Position numbers and translations under genes: made by a program
Source: Ulva prolifera
Lineage: Eukaryota > Chlorophyta > Ulvophyceae > Ulvales > Ulvaceae
Length of the DNA stretch: 64,000 nucleotides
Reading direction: 5' to 3'
Assembly: GCA_023078555.1 (NCBI GenBank)
Contig: CM041200.1
Span: 744,001 to 808,000, forward strand
In this document: piece by piece, positions 1 to 12,155 of the stretch
Layout: every line of letters begins with the position of its first letter
Numbering within the stretch: the stretch's first letter is position 1
The notes under the pieces: generated by a model
Databases searched by the model: none
Seen by the model: only the letters and a program-made list of their open reading frames with translations
What the model was told of the DNA's origin: nothing

Positions 1-1097
1 TTGCAGCGCATTACGAAGAACATGCAGCTCGGCATTGGGACAACTTCTATCAGGCACATCAACGCAACTTTTTCAAAGATAGGCACTATTTAGACCGAGA
101 GTTTCCTTGCCTCTTACAAAGGGACCTTGTCTTGCTTGAGGTATGGCTGTTCGCGCTTAGCAGCACGTCTGGAAGAAGGTTTGACAGGGCGGTTGGCGCC
201 ACGTGAATTGCTGAAAAAACACTAAAGATAATGGCGGCTGAAAAGGACAAGACATGCACTGCGACTGGCGGGTGTCTGAGACTGTCGTGTTGTGCAGCTA
301 GGGTGCGGGGTGGGCAATACTTCCCTGCCGGTAGCAAAAGCAAATCCAATGTTCAACCACATCTACTCATGTGATTACTCAGCAACTGCGATCCGACTTT
401 TACAGACGAACCCAGAGTTTCAAAAGGATCGGATGACATCTTTCGTTGCAGATATAACCAAAGATGATTTATCCAAGCGTGTGCCACAGGCCTCTGTCGA
501 TGTTGTCACATGCATTTTTGTTTTGTCGGCAAATCCACCTAACAGCTTGCCCAGTGTACGACGCTTTCAGAAATACGTATGTGTTTATGCCATTGCTGTG
601 CATATGTTGCTTTTTTGCCTGTGCTTCCACCAGCTCTGGATTGGCTGAAACAGGTCACACCTGGAGCCTGCCTGCTGTGATCCTCGCTTTGGCTATTCAT
701 TTAGTGCATAGTGCACCCCTGCTGCATGCACGGTGTGTTGTGCAAGCCACACTGGTCGGCCTGCTGCTAAATGGCCAATCCCTTACGGTGTCAGCAGGCA
801 TTCCAGGTTGCTCGGAAGCTGAAGCAGCTCGTACGGCCACATACAGGCGCAGTGGTTGTGCGAGACTATGCTGAAGGGGACCTAGCTGAGCTGCGGCTGA
901 ACAAACATGCCTCACAGCGCAAGCTGGCAGAGAACTTCTACATCCGGGGTGACGGCACACGGTGCTACTACTTTTCAAAGGTGTGTAATGTTCCTGCCTC
1001 GCATCACAGGTGAGTCAGCCCAAACATAATTGAATGTTCAGGGTCTGTGCAAGTCGTCTCAGGACTCAGGCCGCCCATACTCCCCCAATGTAGACCA

Positions 1098-1131
<34 letters not shown>

Positions 1132-2169
1132 CTTCAGTACTGCATGCAATAGTGTGTCACAACATGGACACAATTTTTCTGTTCAGGAAGTTTTGTGTCG
1201 TCCGTTTGAGGACGAAGGGCTCGTGTGCCGTGACGTTCACTTGCACTCTCGAGTGGTCGTCAACCGTAAGACTGGGTCGCGCATGCACCGGCGGTGGATA
1301 CAGGCCGTTTTCTGCATGCCTCCCGGTCCCCCAAGCGACCTGCTCATTCCACGGGGGCCTCGAGATGTTCATAAGGCTGCAGACAGTGACGCAGAAGGTA
1401 TTGACGACATGCCCGCTCATGGCGGATCGCGCCGATTTAGGAGAGAGCTGCTGGCTACTGTGCCCTTGTGGCTACCGCCGATGACTGACCCTGTCAGCGG
1501 TTCAAGAAGATGCGTACAGGTGAGGTCATGCACCCCAATATCGTGCCATACTTCCCACACCACCTTCCGCTTCATTTGTAGGTGGAGAGCCGAGAATTCC
1601 ATGTACAAGGCAGAGCAGATGTAGCCATGGAGGAGCAGACAGCATCACAGTTGCTGGCATCCCACACTGATGTCAATTGTAGGTGTGACCTAAATTCTGA
1701 GTGTACAAGAGTTTCATTCGCGGGGCACCATCATTCTGCAGTTTTAGAGCGGTTTCTGTTGAGCAGGCGAATCTTGGACATGGGATCAGGCATCTCTGGG
1801 GTGTGCGGCCTGGCAGCGGTTGGCAGATGCAGGGCATATGTTTTTGTGTATCCTGATGCAGCATATAAGCAGGGACTGCGAGAAAGTCTGCTTCTAAACT
1901 CTTGCCGCGTCGTTTGCGAGCGGCTGCGGCTAGTGTCCGTGGCACAGCTATTCAGCGAACTGTGCGCCTCAGACAGGAAGCTATTTGACTGTCTGGTGCT
2001 GCGTATGGCGGACTGCTCTTGCGACTATCGTATTCTGGCAGAGAGCGTTTTGGAGCCTGGAGGCCTGCTGCTACTCCTTGTTCAGGGATGTCACGGCTGG
2101 CCGACCAAGCTAGATGGGTTGGATATAATAGTAGAGCACAACGGGGTGGTGTGTGCGAAGCTGGCATAA
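1..2169 (+). CDS. METTL2/6-like methyltransferase with second C-terminal methyltransferase domain (5' end outside window)
   Basis: Spliced gene entering from the left edge. Visible exons: <1-140, 298-555, 798-980, 1187-1519 and 1582-2169 (stop TAA), all with GT-AG borders in compatible phase. Exon 1 encodes the family signature HWDNFY...NFFKDRHYL. Exon 2 starts with the SAM-binding motif LGCGVGN and ends with the CIFVLSA strand. Exon 3 has VVRDYAEGD and the NFYIRGDGTRCYYF block typical of METTL2/6/8 enzymes, which make 3-methylcytidine in tRNA anticodon loops. The last two exons add about 300 residues with a second Rossmann-type glycine motif (DMGSGISG) and a GGLLLLL strand, as in plant homologues that fuse a METTL6-like domain to a lysine-methyltransferase-like domain. 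The tRNA m3C role is inferred from the family; the target of the second domain is unknown. A run of 31 G lies in the third visible intron. Confidence 0.85.
1101..1131 (+). repeat. Poly-G run of 31 bases in an intron
   Basis: Uninterrupted G tract within the intron between 981 and 1186 of the methyltransferase gene. It is G-rich on the transcribed RNA-like strand, so it could form G-quadruplex structure. Its exact length is likely to vary or be misread. Confidence 0.95.
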
Positions 2170-2634
2170 AGCAAGATCCAAAAGCCAGCAGTGGTTGCTT
2201 ATGAGCCATCAGGAATCAGCCTGCATTGTGAGCACCACATTTCCCTGCGCGCCTGCATGCAACTGGTCCAATGATGGTGGCGATCACGCGTGCATAAACG
2301 CCGTGAACGCTGCGCAATACCATCGTTCACGGTCGACGGCACTGCAAGTGTGTTGATGTGCTGATTGCCGGGATACGTACGGCCGTCGGTCATTCCGTCC
2401 GGAACGCGTCCTCCTGTGACAGGAGTCCTGTCCCGTGTCAGGAATCACGATTCCGCGCATTCCGCGAATTCCGTCACGGCTACGCGTCTTACAAGCCACC
2501 ATCGCTCTATCCGGATTCTGCTGTGCGCTTTCTTAGCTGATCATCTTGGAACAGTGCGGTTGATTGCACATCGTTTGCTGAAGCGTCACTCCGATTAGAA
2601 CCTTTATAGTCGAACCCGTTTTTTCCCTGCAGCT
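2170..2634. other. Intergenic stretch between two plus-strand genes
   Basis: This is the 3' flank of the methyltransferase gene and the 5' flank of the DUF866 gene. I see no conserved coding segment, and the short ORFs on both strands have no family resemblance. Confidence 0.5.
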
Positions 2635-4223
2635 ATGGTGGTATTGTTCTTTTGATGCTCCCATGCAAGAAAGAACTGTTAAAGATATCGCTGACTGTCT
2701 CGATCATTCGTTGTGTTTGCTTTTGTTAGGAAGTGGCCCGCTGTGCTTAGCGTTTGCTTGTTTCGTTTTGCAATGCGCCGTGACCTCCGCGTTCTGTGCC
2801 CTTTGATTCTACTTTGGTTACCTTGAAATCAGCGTTTTGCAGGTTTTTGTGCTGGAAGTTAAAGCAGATTTAGAGAACATTGCTACGCACGCGCCTCCTC
2901 CCTAACGATTGATAGCTTTCGTCTCAGTATGCGCTTGTTTTGCATTTGTTTGGACTAAATGTATGCTACCACCTTTTGCATGACCATAGACGTGTCATGC
3001 CAGACGCTGGATCATGTAACAGGAACCACTGCTTCAGCACACGCATCGAGTTCACAACAACAGAGCGCATATGTCAGGAATCTTGTTTGTTTGTTGAGCA
3101 TAGCCTACCTGCCTGCAGGTTGGCACTTCCAGAGGGATACAGCTACTGCATCGATGTGCGACTTTCCTGCTGCGTTGTCCAGAAGCGAGCGCATTCGCAG
3201 AAATGCCACCCACTGACCCTGTCTATAGAATTGCATGGAGGACAAGAGTCGTGCTCTCTACATATGGAGACCGTGTTTGCAGGTAAAAAACAGTACAGGC
3301 GAAGATCAACGGGATGGTGTATATATATCCTCGACAGATGAGGAGGACCTGCATGGGAGTCGTGGGACTTGCAACTTCCAGGTGAGAAGTGCAGTGTTTC
3401 CAAGAATATGCTGTGTAGATTTCGGAGATCTCTCCTGTCATGCAGTTGCTGGGGTCTTACAAAAGAGTAACAGTAAGGAAGGCTTATTCTGCATTTTGTG
3501 TGCAGGTGAAATGGGTCAAGGATGCCAGATCATCTGCATACGTTATTGTCCAGGAATCAGTGAAAGGAGTTACAAAGAGGCAGATCACAGGTACAATTGC
3601 CAAACTAATTCTGATGTATGCCCTGTACATACTCACAGCATCGACCAGCCAAACCCATATGGGTCTGTGCTCGATGCCACTGAGGCTGACTTGTCGTGCA
3701 GAGGGGGACTCGGGACAGTGGGTGCCCATTGCAGGATTCGATTGCCGTGGGCTGGAGCCCATAGGATTTCATCCTGAGGTATGCTTCTCTGTAAACTAGT
3801 CTTTTTCATTCCTGCCTTAAGAAGTGCTTCAACATGAGAGGAGCTCTGCTATTGACACCTGTGTGTGCCATGACACTTCCACAGCACAATTTCGTTCAGG
3901 CTGCAAGTATTTGAAGGCTGCAGGGTCGGTTGCTTACTTCACATACAGAATCTATCTGCATTCATGCAGAAGCAACTTTTGCTACAGAGGAATTGCTCTG
4001 TCTGATATGCGACTAGATCGGCACACCTGCACGGCAGCTGATGTACAGAGCCAAAGTTGAGCGCTTGTTCCCTGGTCCTGTGCAGAATGGCTGGAAAGCG
4101 ATTTCAACAGGGGGAACAGTTTTTGATGATGTGGACCTGAGAGAAGACTGGGCAGAGTTCTGTGAAAAGGTCGCGGCATCTGTGGGGGTGTATTCGATTG
4201 AAGGACGCTTTCGGCGCATTTAG
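2635..4223 (+). CDS. CZIB / UPF0587 (DUF866) family protein lacking both CxxC zinc motifs
   Basis: Seven exons fit together in phase: 2635-2640 (ATGGTG only), 2843-2886, 3119-3155, 3283-3381, 3506-3590, 3702-3778 and 4086-4223 (stop TAG). They give about 161 residues, the normal family length. The start VFVLEVKADLENI, the centre FDCRGLEPIGFHPE and the end GWKAISTGGTVFDDVDL...VGVYSIEGRF match the CXXC-motif zinc-binding protein family. The intron after 2886 needs a GC donor; this choice restores a family-like N-terminus. Oddly, the first zinc pair (family CxxC-GE) reads KNSTGED and the second (KCxxC) reads KWVKDAR, so all four ligand cysteines are missing. The family fold probably survives without zinc. 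The cellular role of the family is poorly known. The tiny first exon and the GC donor are inferred. Confidence 0.75.
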
Positions 4224-5340
4224 ACACCATACCAGCATGCTGTCAAGAGGATTCTGTACGCTGAGAGGAGGAGGACGGCTGTGCCACCCGTAATGGCAAT
4301 GATCGCTCTGCCTGTCACACATGTAGCATTGTCTCAGCATGTAAGTGTCACACATTGATCTGCGGCGCTCGTGAAGGAGAATTGGCCATGCAACATGCAT
4401 GTACATGAGGCCCGCTATCTTGAGTGCAGGGGTACCCCAGCGAAATAGCATCCGGTGCAACTGGCTACTGTGCGATGTAAGCTAGCGGCGATGCACGCAC
4501 TGTCTGTTGCCCTCGTGCTGCATATACTTTGAAAATGTTGGGAGCGAGGCATTTCTAAGCGTCTCGTATAGGCTGGCTGGGTGCGTATCTGAACATAGCA
4601 CGTCCAACTGGTTGTTCCTGGAAATCCGGGCTGAGCTCAGTCGAGTCCGTAGCCTCTTCGGCAAGCAATGTTATAACCTGTGCGTGTACACTTTGTTGAT
4701 TAATAGCCACTTCGGCACTATCTGCTTGGCTGTGATGTGTGCCTGGGTGTCCGTGGGCAGGCGGAGAGTAAGGCGCAGGTGCACATCTGAATTGTCCCGT
4801 CATATCTGAATTGTCCCGTGTAAGGCGCAGGATTCAGCGTCATTCTGCAGGATCATTCTCGGCGTGCCATAGGGCAGTGTTGCTCATGCCTGACACAACA
4901 GTTCTGGACATTTGCGATGAGTCTATGCTTTTCAATAACATGCCGCATGCGCAGCGAGCTCGCTTTTCACAGAATTGTAATAAAAGCATGAGCAAGGTCA
5001 GATCTGAAGTTGCTTTCCTCTGATGGGATGTGTATGCCGAGACACATACATCTCTTGCTACACACAATTGCAACAGAGCCACCACTAGAGCCAGGTCCAC
5101 AGGCAGATGGTCGTGCACGCAAGTATTGGCTCCTTCAGCTCCTTGAAGGCAGTGGTAGAACCAGCATGGTCGTGCCTGTCCGACATCGAGCATCACACAC
5201 AGCATCATACAGAAACAGCAGCAATGACACCATGCTGTACATTCCCGTTGTTGATTGCTCGCTGTCTGTGTGCATAGTGCAGCCTCCGATATGTGTCCAT
5301 TGTTGTGATTTGCATGCCAGGACCAACATTTCAAGTGCAG
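4224..5340 (+). other. Region between DUF866 gene and channel core; may hold 5' exons of the channel
   Basis: No recognisable domain. A possible small exon starts at ATG 4291 and is followed by a strong GTAAGT donor at 4339-4344. A second open stretch lies at 4811-5023. Both are upstream in the sense of the channel gene and could encode its cytoplasmic N-terminus, but nothing in the translation proves it. Confidence 0.3.
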
Positions 5341-8300
5341 GATCCAATACGTTGTCCGGCGTCTGAACCATACAATCAGGTCCAGGCTGCAACACCCTCA
5401 TGGATCATTTCATCGCAACTGGTCCCTTGCGGTGTGCTTGCCTTTGCTGTACACTGGTGTAGTGACACCGTACTATGTCGCTATGTCAGGTGAGGAGACA
5501 CCAGTGGCAGTGTACATTCTCGATGGTTGGGTTGACTGTCTCTTTGTTATCGACATCTTCCTGAGCTTCAGCTTGGCATACCGTAGTCCTGAAACAGGAG
5601 GTGAAATCCCCAATCTGATGGTAGGTTTGCGCTGGATGAGAGCCATTCAATACGCAGAGAATGCGTGACTCTCGCTGCTGGTGCATGCAACGATTGTTTA
5701 TAACCGTCGTATGATTTTTTGGCACTATGCTCGCAGTTGGTTTTGCATTGACTTCTTAAGTTCAATTCCTTTCCACATCGTTGTCAGTCATTTTTTCGGA
5801 ACATCTGTGTCCGTATTGAAAATGGTATGCTGGTCTTCAACTCGGCTCATGCAGACATCAATTCTCTTCTTGACAAGAATTAATCCGCAGATCCGTATTT
5901 TTAAATTCACCAGGCTGTTCAAGCTGCTTTGCATCGCCACGCTTATGCTAGCACCTCACTGGAAAGCTTGTGCACTGCTTCTACACCTGAAGATTGAGGT
6001 GTGTATGTCTCACTTTCTGCATACAGACTGAGTTTCACACTGGCTGCACGAATTATCGACTACTGTTCACTTGGTGGCACTGCAGGCGTATCTTGATGAC
6101 TCCTCGACTTGGCCGAGTATACTGGACCTTCCAAGTGGATCAACCTACATTGCTGCACTGTAGCACTGCTTTTTTCTCTTCTCTGCCTATATGCTCACAA
6201 CAATAGGGTAATGCTCTCAAAATATTTGTGCATGCGCCTAGATCATCGCAAGTTTGGAATCTATAACATTTGCAGTGTGGACATTTGCACACTGATTGAC
6301 CTTGTCACCATGCTGATAGCAAGGCGAACATCGCCAGTCCACAAGGCATACACGTGCCGGCCCGAAACCCATACTTTGCACCATGCAGTTATGGGGTGCG
6401 GAAGGTCTGAGTGAACTGTGTGTATACTTGACTCAAACACCCTTGGTCAGTGCTGCCAAGCAATGGAAGAAGCTGTTGTTATTGGCCAGGTTGGCAAAAT
6501 GTCATTTCATGTCATCGCTATGCTGTTGCTGGTGGCAGCGGACCTATCCTTTTTTGTCACACGTGTTTGATGCACGAAAACCATGCCCCACGTTGGCAAC
6601 AGCGAGGCAGCCGATAAACTGCTGCATCCAAACTATTGAAATCGTCCGCACAATTGCAGGACATGATACCTCAGACACCTGCTCAGCGTATCTTTGTGAC
6701 TGTTCTTATGCTCAGTGGTGCATTGTTATATGGCTACATCATTGGCGCAGTGTCTGCGCTCCCGGCTGCTGCAAATGAGCGATGGCTCACGCTGTACCGT
6801 ACCATCATGAAGCTCAATGCATTTCTTGCAAGTCTGCAAGCTGCAGCATTACTTCAGGTGCAATTTCTGCAAATTCCAATCCTCACTTCAAGACACTGGA
6901 CGTTTGTACTTTGCTATGTTTTTCAAGTGTATGACTGCAGTGTAAGAGCAATTCCAGTGTTGGAAACGTATTCGATGATCATGTGATGCTATGATTGACG
7001 CAGGTACAAATGTGTATTCTCCACCAACATGGACGGCATGCCTGAACATCTCCAGACCTTGTCGCCAGGACCGCGTCATGGTCATGGTCATGGACTGCTA
7101 CATCATCGGCCCCAGCTGTAAGCGGGGGCCGTTCACACACTCATAAGTGCAAGAAACAGTGGGTCGCTGCAAAGCCAGGTCCTCGCGCATATGTCTGACT
7201 TTGTCAGCTCCTGATGCAAGCTGCCTGATAGCAGGCTCAGAGATGCCCAAATACCACAAGTGACTTGTGGCGATCGGCTTCATGGGCTGCTCACCCCGAA
7301 GCTGCTGCAAGGCTGACGAGTTGCCAGCTGGCAAGCAATTTCTGATGGAGTGTGCGGCACACCTGACCGAGGTGGTGTTTGCTCCAATGGAAGTGGCCAT
7401 CATGCGAGGGACAGTTATTAAGCAAAGAACCATAATTTCAAAAGGAGTCATGGTGGCTAGGGGCCGGGTGCTTACGGCAGTGCGCGCCGTTGGGCAGGAT
7501 AGATTGTACAAAGAAGAGCCAGCGGCATTTTATGTGCGCAGCATGAAATTCACCGACGCTAGCCAACTCCATCATATGACACTGCTGCCAATTTTGCGGA
7601 CCTACCCAAAACTACTGCGGAGCTTCTGTCTCCGCACCATACAAGGTGTATTCAGGTGCATTGTGAGCACTTGTTCACATGATGTACTCAGCTGGCGTTG
7701 GTATGTAGTGCTCAGCAGGCTACGTCTCACTCGTGGCTCACTCTTTGTACTGAGGTTGCCATTGGGACTCTCAATTGTGCAGAGAGGAGGTCTGGCTCGC
7801 CTACGCAGAGGCTCGCCTACGCAGAGGCTGTGCACAGGATCTAATATGGAGAACGATACCAGGCACACCTGCGGCATACAGGGGAGCGTCCAGCTCCGGA
7901 GCTGGACACAGGGTATCCGACCGACCGGGTGCAGCCCTACATGGGGAAACTGCAGAAATACATAATGAAGGAGACCCGGCTAAAGAAGGAGTACAACTGC
8001 GCTGCACTGACTATCCAGGCACTTTTTAAAAGATACAAGTGGAAGAAAGTGATCAGATTGGTTCAGCAAAAGGTCATTCACTCGCAACAAACCCATTGCA
8101 TGTCCAGTTCATGAAGATTCCGTCTGAAGCCCCTGCATGGTATCATGTAGACGTGGCAAGGCTGTAGTGCATGCAGCTATACCAGGTTTATCAGGTGCAG
8201 CAAAATGTTGCAGAGCGGCATGCTGCTGGATGAATCCAGCATGAACAGACTGTTGCAAATTAAAAAGGGTTGCTCCAAATTCCCGCATCCCGCCATCCTA

Positions 8301-8704
8301 ATGTCTGAAGAAAAAATAAGGCGAACATCTGTGCTCCATTTCGCCGAACAGGTCAGTTGTACGGTATTGGGAACACCACAGCCACCAGGCGATACCGGTG
8401 ACCCTGACTTGACTTCTGCATCAGTTTCGATGCATCTGCTCGGCCGTCACAGCAACAAACAAAAATTATCAATAATTTACCACAAATGTGACTAACGGCA
8501 TGATGCCACACGCCCAGGGACCATCAGCTGGATGTCCTGGCGCAGTACAGTTGGAGCAACATGGCACAGTGTGTAGCAAGGCAACACACCAGGTGGTCCA
8601 ATGGAGTCGACTGTTGCAGCAGTGGAGGAGAAGGTTGATGGACACCATTGTCGCATTCACTCACGAAATACAGATCTTGAAGGGTGCAGTTCTGTACACT
8701 CATT
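5341..8704 (+). CDS. Voltage-gated K+ / CNG-type cation channel (EAG/HCN-like), exons partly resolved
   Basis: Order of parts follows the 6TM channel superfamily. An exon at 5341-5620 encodes S1 (LLYTGVVTPYYVAM) and S2 (DCLFVIDIFLSF, then LAYRSPETG). The stretch at about 5690-5998 encodes S3 (YARSWFCIDFLSSIP) and an S4-like segment (RIFKFTRLFKLL). Part of the S5-pore turret is at about 6086-6166. S6 (LSGALLYGYIIGAVSAL), just after the pore residues DMIPQTPAQR, is exon 6660-6857. About 7320-7640 resembles a cyclic-nucleotide-binding fold, but the phosphate-binding cassette (FGE and its Arg) is not seen, so ligand binding is doubtful. An IQ-type calmodulin motif (TIQALFKRYKWKK) lies at about 8005-8060 and helical segments follow to about 8700. 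I could not place the selectivity filter exon or several borders, and an in-frame stop near 5666 needs a nonobvious splice, so decay or assembly error is possible. Confidence 0.6.
7794..7828 (+). repeat. 16-bp tandem duplication in the channel gene
   Basis: The unit GCTCGCCTACGCAGAG occurs twice in immediate succession. Sixteen bases is not a multiple of three, so inside an exon it would shift the frame. One reading has WLAYAEA just before the repeat, consistent with coding sequence. Confidence 0.8.
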
Positions 8705-8802
8705 AAGAGGCCGTGGCCTCACATGTCTGCACATGTCTTGCGACTTGCATGTAGAGGGCAGTCGGGTGTGGAATTACAGTGTTGTTCAGCCTAAGCTACA
8801 GA

Positions 8803-11800
8803 TCATACGGACATTGATGACGTTTTGCCATGCTGATGGCCAGCAGTCTTTTTCCTAGCCTGTCTGCGGACGCCTGCCAACTGGACAGGAACACTTTTAT
8901 GCTTGGCTTGCTTGGACACACGGTCAGTCGTGCATTCCTTCTGGGACATACTGTGTGCATGTTTGGACGGTGTGAAAGTAATTCTCTGCCCACATTCATT
9001 TGCATCATCGTCATCAGACACAACATATCCTTGTATCAGATCATCCTCCATGACGTGTAAATCGTCTGGCTTAACTTCCTGAACTTTGCTTGCGACAGTA
9101 TGCGTACCGGATCTACCGTTGCCGTTTGAACCTGGAGCAGCCTTCCGCCTACGGGGCAGAAGGTGTGCGCCGTCATCCTGCAGGAAGCGTGATTTGATTG
9201 CCTTGAGATCTCAAGAGAATTCACACATGAGTCTCATGGATCGCATTACACGTGATGAGAGACGAACCAAGATGACATCTGAACCTGTCTCGGCCTCCTC
9301 CATGATCTGCTGAACGGGATCAATCTGGCTTAGTACGCGCTTCTGAGCGCCCTTCTCGGCTAACTGCTGTGCATATGCCAACAAAGGTAACCTGACATCT
9401 GGCTCATTTCTGCACTCAGAACTTGATATTTAAGGATGGGCAGCTCCAGCCACACACCGCATATAGCAAAATCGAAAGCGGGACGCACTGCAAGAAGCTT
9501 GCAGCAGTAGCTGTATCCTTTGGTGCAAAATCCACGCTGTCTCTCCTGAGGCCAACAAACTTGGCATTCTCATCAATCACGTGAAGCAACAGTGTTGCCT
9601 GTGACCTGAACTTCTCTGCATGCGTTGTCTTAGCGAACCGTCGGAGTGCAATTGTGGGTAGATGTGATAGCTCCGGGAATCCAGGGTTACGGGCACACAA
9701 GGCCAGACTCCCAGAAAGAAGCTCCATGGTCTGCAACATGAGAAGCATCAGGTACGCACGAAGAGTCACATCGGCAGCACTGCAGCATTTGTTTTTCTGG
9801 TCACGTAGGTCTGGGCAACAGACAGGATCCCACCTGTTCGACGAGCTCCTGCTGCACAGATGCTAGCTTCAGATTGGCTTTAGACAGGCGCAGTTGCTTC
9901 AGCAAGTCTGGACACTTTCCTGACCCAGAAACCTTCTTTACAAATCCGGACCACGACAGGACTTCGAGCAGCAGTGGGGCCACGGGCACGAAAACAGATG
10001 TGGCAGCAGACACAGCATTCAGAATTCGCGCCAGCCGCAGCCGCACTGGGAACCAGCGCGGGGAGGGAACCAACCTGGCTGCTGCAAGCAGGAGCTGCGC
10101 AACGGGGTACACCAGAGGAGCAAGGCCACCACGCTCTGCATGCGCAGCCACCACCCGCCCCCACAACTCTAGGCAATTGATGGCCCGCCAGCTGTAAACT
10201 TCTCGATACGCATCAGCCGTCTTCATTGTCAACGCATCACGCAGCAGTCCAGCCTGGAGATGTCCAGGTTCAACATGTGGATGCTCCATCAGCACAAACG
10301 CATGCATGTGGACAAATCAACATACAAGGTGTTAATGAATCCTGCAACACGGGTCCATGCATGCGAATCAAAGGCATCAACGTACCAGTTGAGCCACGAA
10401 GCCAAACATGGCTTCATAGCTGATCGTTAGGTCGATGCCATATAGCTCCACGAGGCCGCTGACCATGAACGCAATATGCGGAAGAGATGCAGAGGAGACG
10501 AAGTTGGCATGTGCTGCGAATGTGCGGTACGACACACGCAAAACTGAGGACAGCGCCTCGGCGCCACACGTGAGGCCGACCTCCCGCAGCCACAATAGCG
10601 CCTGCAGCCGCACACGTTGCGACTCTGAAGACCCAAACATGCCAGACACGAGCTTCAACATCTTCTTGCGCATCATTTCAAATGGTGCAATGAAGCCAGC
10701 ACTCGCACGTAGCCTGCGCAGAATGAACATCGAGGAGTGCTCCTCGGCAAGGTGCGCCAGGAGATGCTGGGTGTTCCCCAAATATGACTTCACCAGCGGG
10801 CCCACCTTCCGCCACCTGCAGTGATCATAACGCGTGATCAGATGCGTGAACAGATGGCCACAATGAACAGATGGGCACCAAAAAAAAACTGTCAGAACAT
10901 ATTTGATGATGCACATGAGAGTCGTGACACGGGCTTGACGGATTTTATTCCAACAGAAGTGTTGCGAGGCACACTTCGCGGACTTGAATGTGGCGGCAGG
11001 AATGCCGGTGCCAGCACCGGGGTTGAGTGACAGCAGCCGCCGAAAGAACGTGTCGGCCTCACTGAGGGTGAATACGAGGATGCGTTGGAAAGCAGCATCG
11101 CTGGCGATGCGCAGGCGGCTGCCGGCTTCGTCGTCGCTGCTGGCCGGGTCACCATAGTGGCAGGCGGCGCGGTACAGGGAGAGCACATTGCGGACGGCCC
11201 GGAGGGACGCGTCTTCCTTTGCTCCCACGCACACTCGCTCCACTATGGCGGTGTCCGCATAACCTGCGGATCATTGTGCCACAGCTGTCACATGTGTATA
11301 CTGGGACGCTCAAGAGCGGCATATGCGCGGGCTTACTGGCCAGCAACACCATTTGTATGTGATTGAAATGACAGGGCTCAGACAGCTCCAATAGGGAGTC
11401 CTCATCGGAGACCTGCTCCTGAGTTTTGCGTATCAATTGCATCATCGCCCTCTGCTTGCAGGCAGTCGACTCGTCCATTATTTGAGATGCACACCACTGG
11501 GACAAGGGTTGTCGCTTCCATGGTCACTTTCAGTGATTGCATCATGTGACAGGTCGTCTTCGCCGGTGGTGGGGCTGGCGCCGCTGACGTAGTCAGGATC
11601 ATCATCATCATCATCTGAGAAATCCAAGAGCGCCTTGTCTATATCCTTGAGATATTGAAAAAATGCGGGATCAGCGGTTTTCAAAGCCTCAAGCTGTGCT
11701 TTGTGTGATTTCAGCTCCTGCTCCACTGTGCTGGCGATGACATGGCCGAGAGCGTGCTCTGGGTCAGATCCAGCCTCTTGCATGTGCCGTTGTCTTCGAT

Positions 11801-12155
11801 GGCCACTTCTGGGAGTACTACTATTCATTCCATCTGCATTCGTTTCTTTGACGGGAGTAATCGCTCCTATACGTCTACGCGTGAAGGCATTGGCCTCTGT
11901 AAGTGCCTCGAACCCACCGGACAAAAAGGTGTCGATGTCCATATCTTCTGCTTCACCAACACGATTGCCGCGATCGTGATGTTTGATGAAGGCTGTATAT
12001 GCGAACATGATCGGTGTATTCATACTGGCGTAGGTGGCGAATACACCGCCGGGTGCCGATTTGCTAGACCGTCCTCAAAAGATGTTGTACAAGATCACGC
12101 ATGCGGAAAACGCACCGTCACTGGCAGGTGTTTGACTGCGCTTCTTCTTCGTCAT
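8803..12155 (-). CDS. NOC2: Nucleolar complex protein 2 (NOC2), 60S ribosomal subunit assembly
   Basis: Minus-strand multi-exon gene, opposed tail to tail to the channel. The first exon, 12155-12116, encodes MTKKKRSQTPASD. Exon 2 starts at 11992 and carries an acidic run (DFSDDDDDDPDY). Exons between about 11243 and 10377 encode the Noc2 core (LRAVRNVLSLYRAACHYGD, KSYLGNTQHLLAHL). About 10240-9800 has the family hallmark LVYPVAQLLLAAARLVPS...WFPVRLRLARILN...FVPVAPLLLE. About 9770-9480 covers the region ending VDFAPKD. A basic/acidic tail (VVSDDDDANE, KHKS) ends at 8803. Noc2 pairs with Noc1 or Noc3 in the nucleolus and nucleus to move pre-60S particles forward. Some internal exon edges are approximate. 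Confidence 0.88.

Noticed and set aside
9874-10824. Open frames on the plus strand and in a second minus frame across the NOC2 exons
   Set aside because: They lie opposite or out of frame to the conserved Noc2 core and have no family features.
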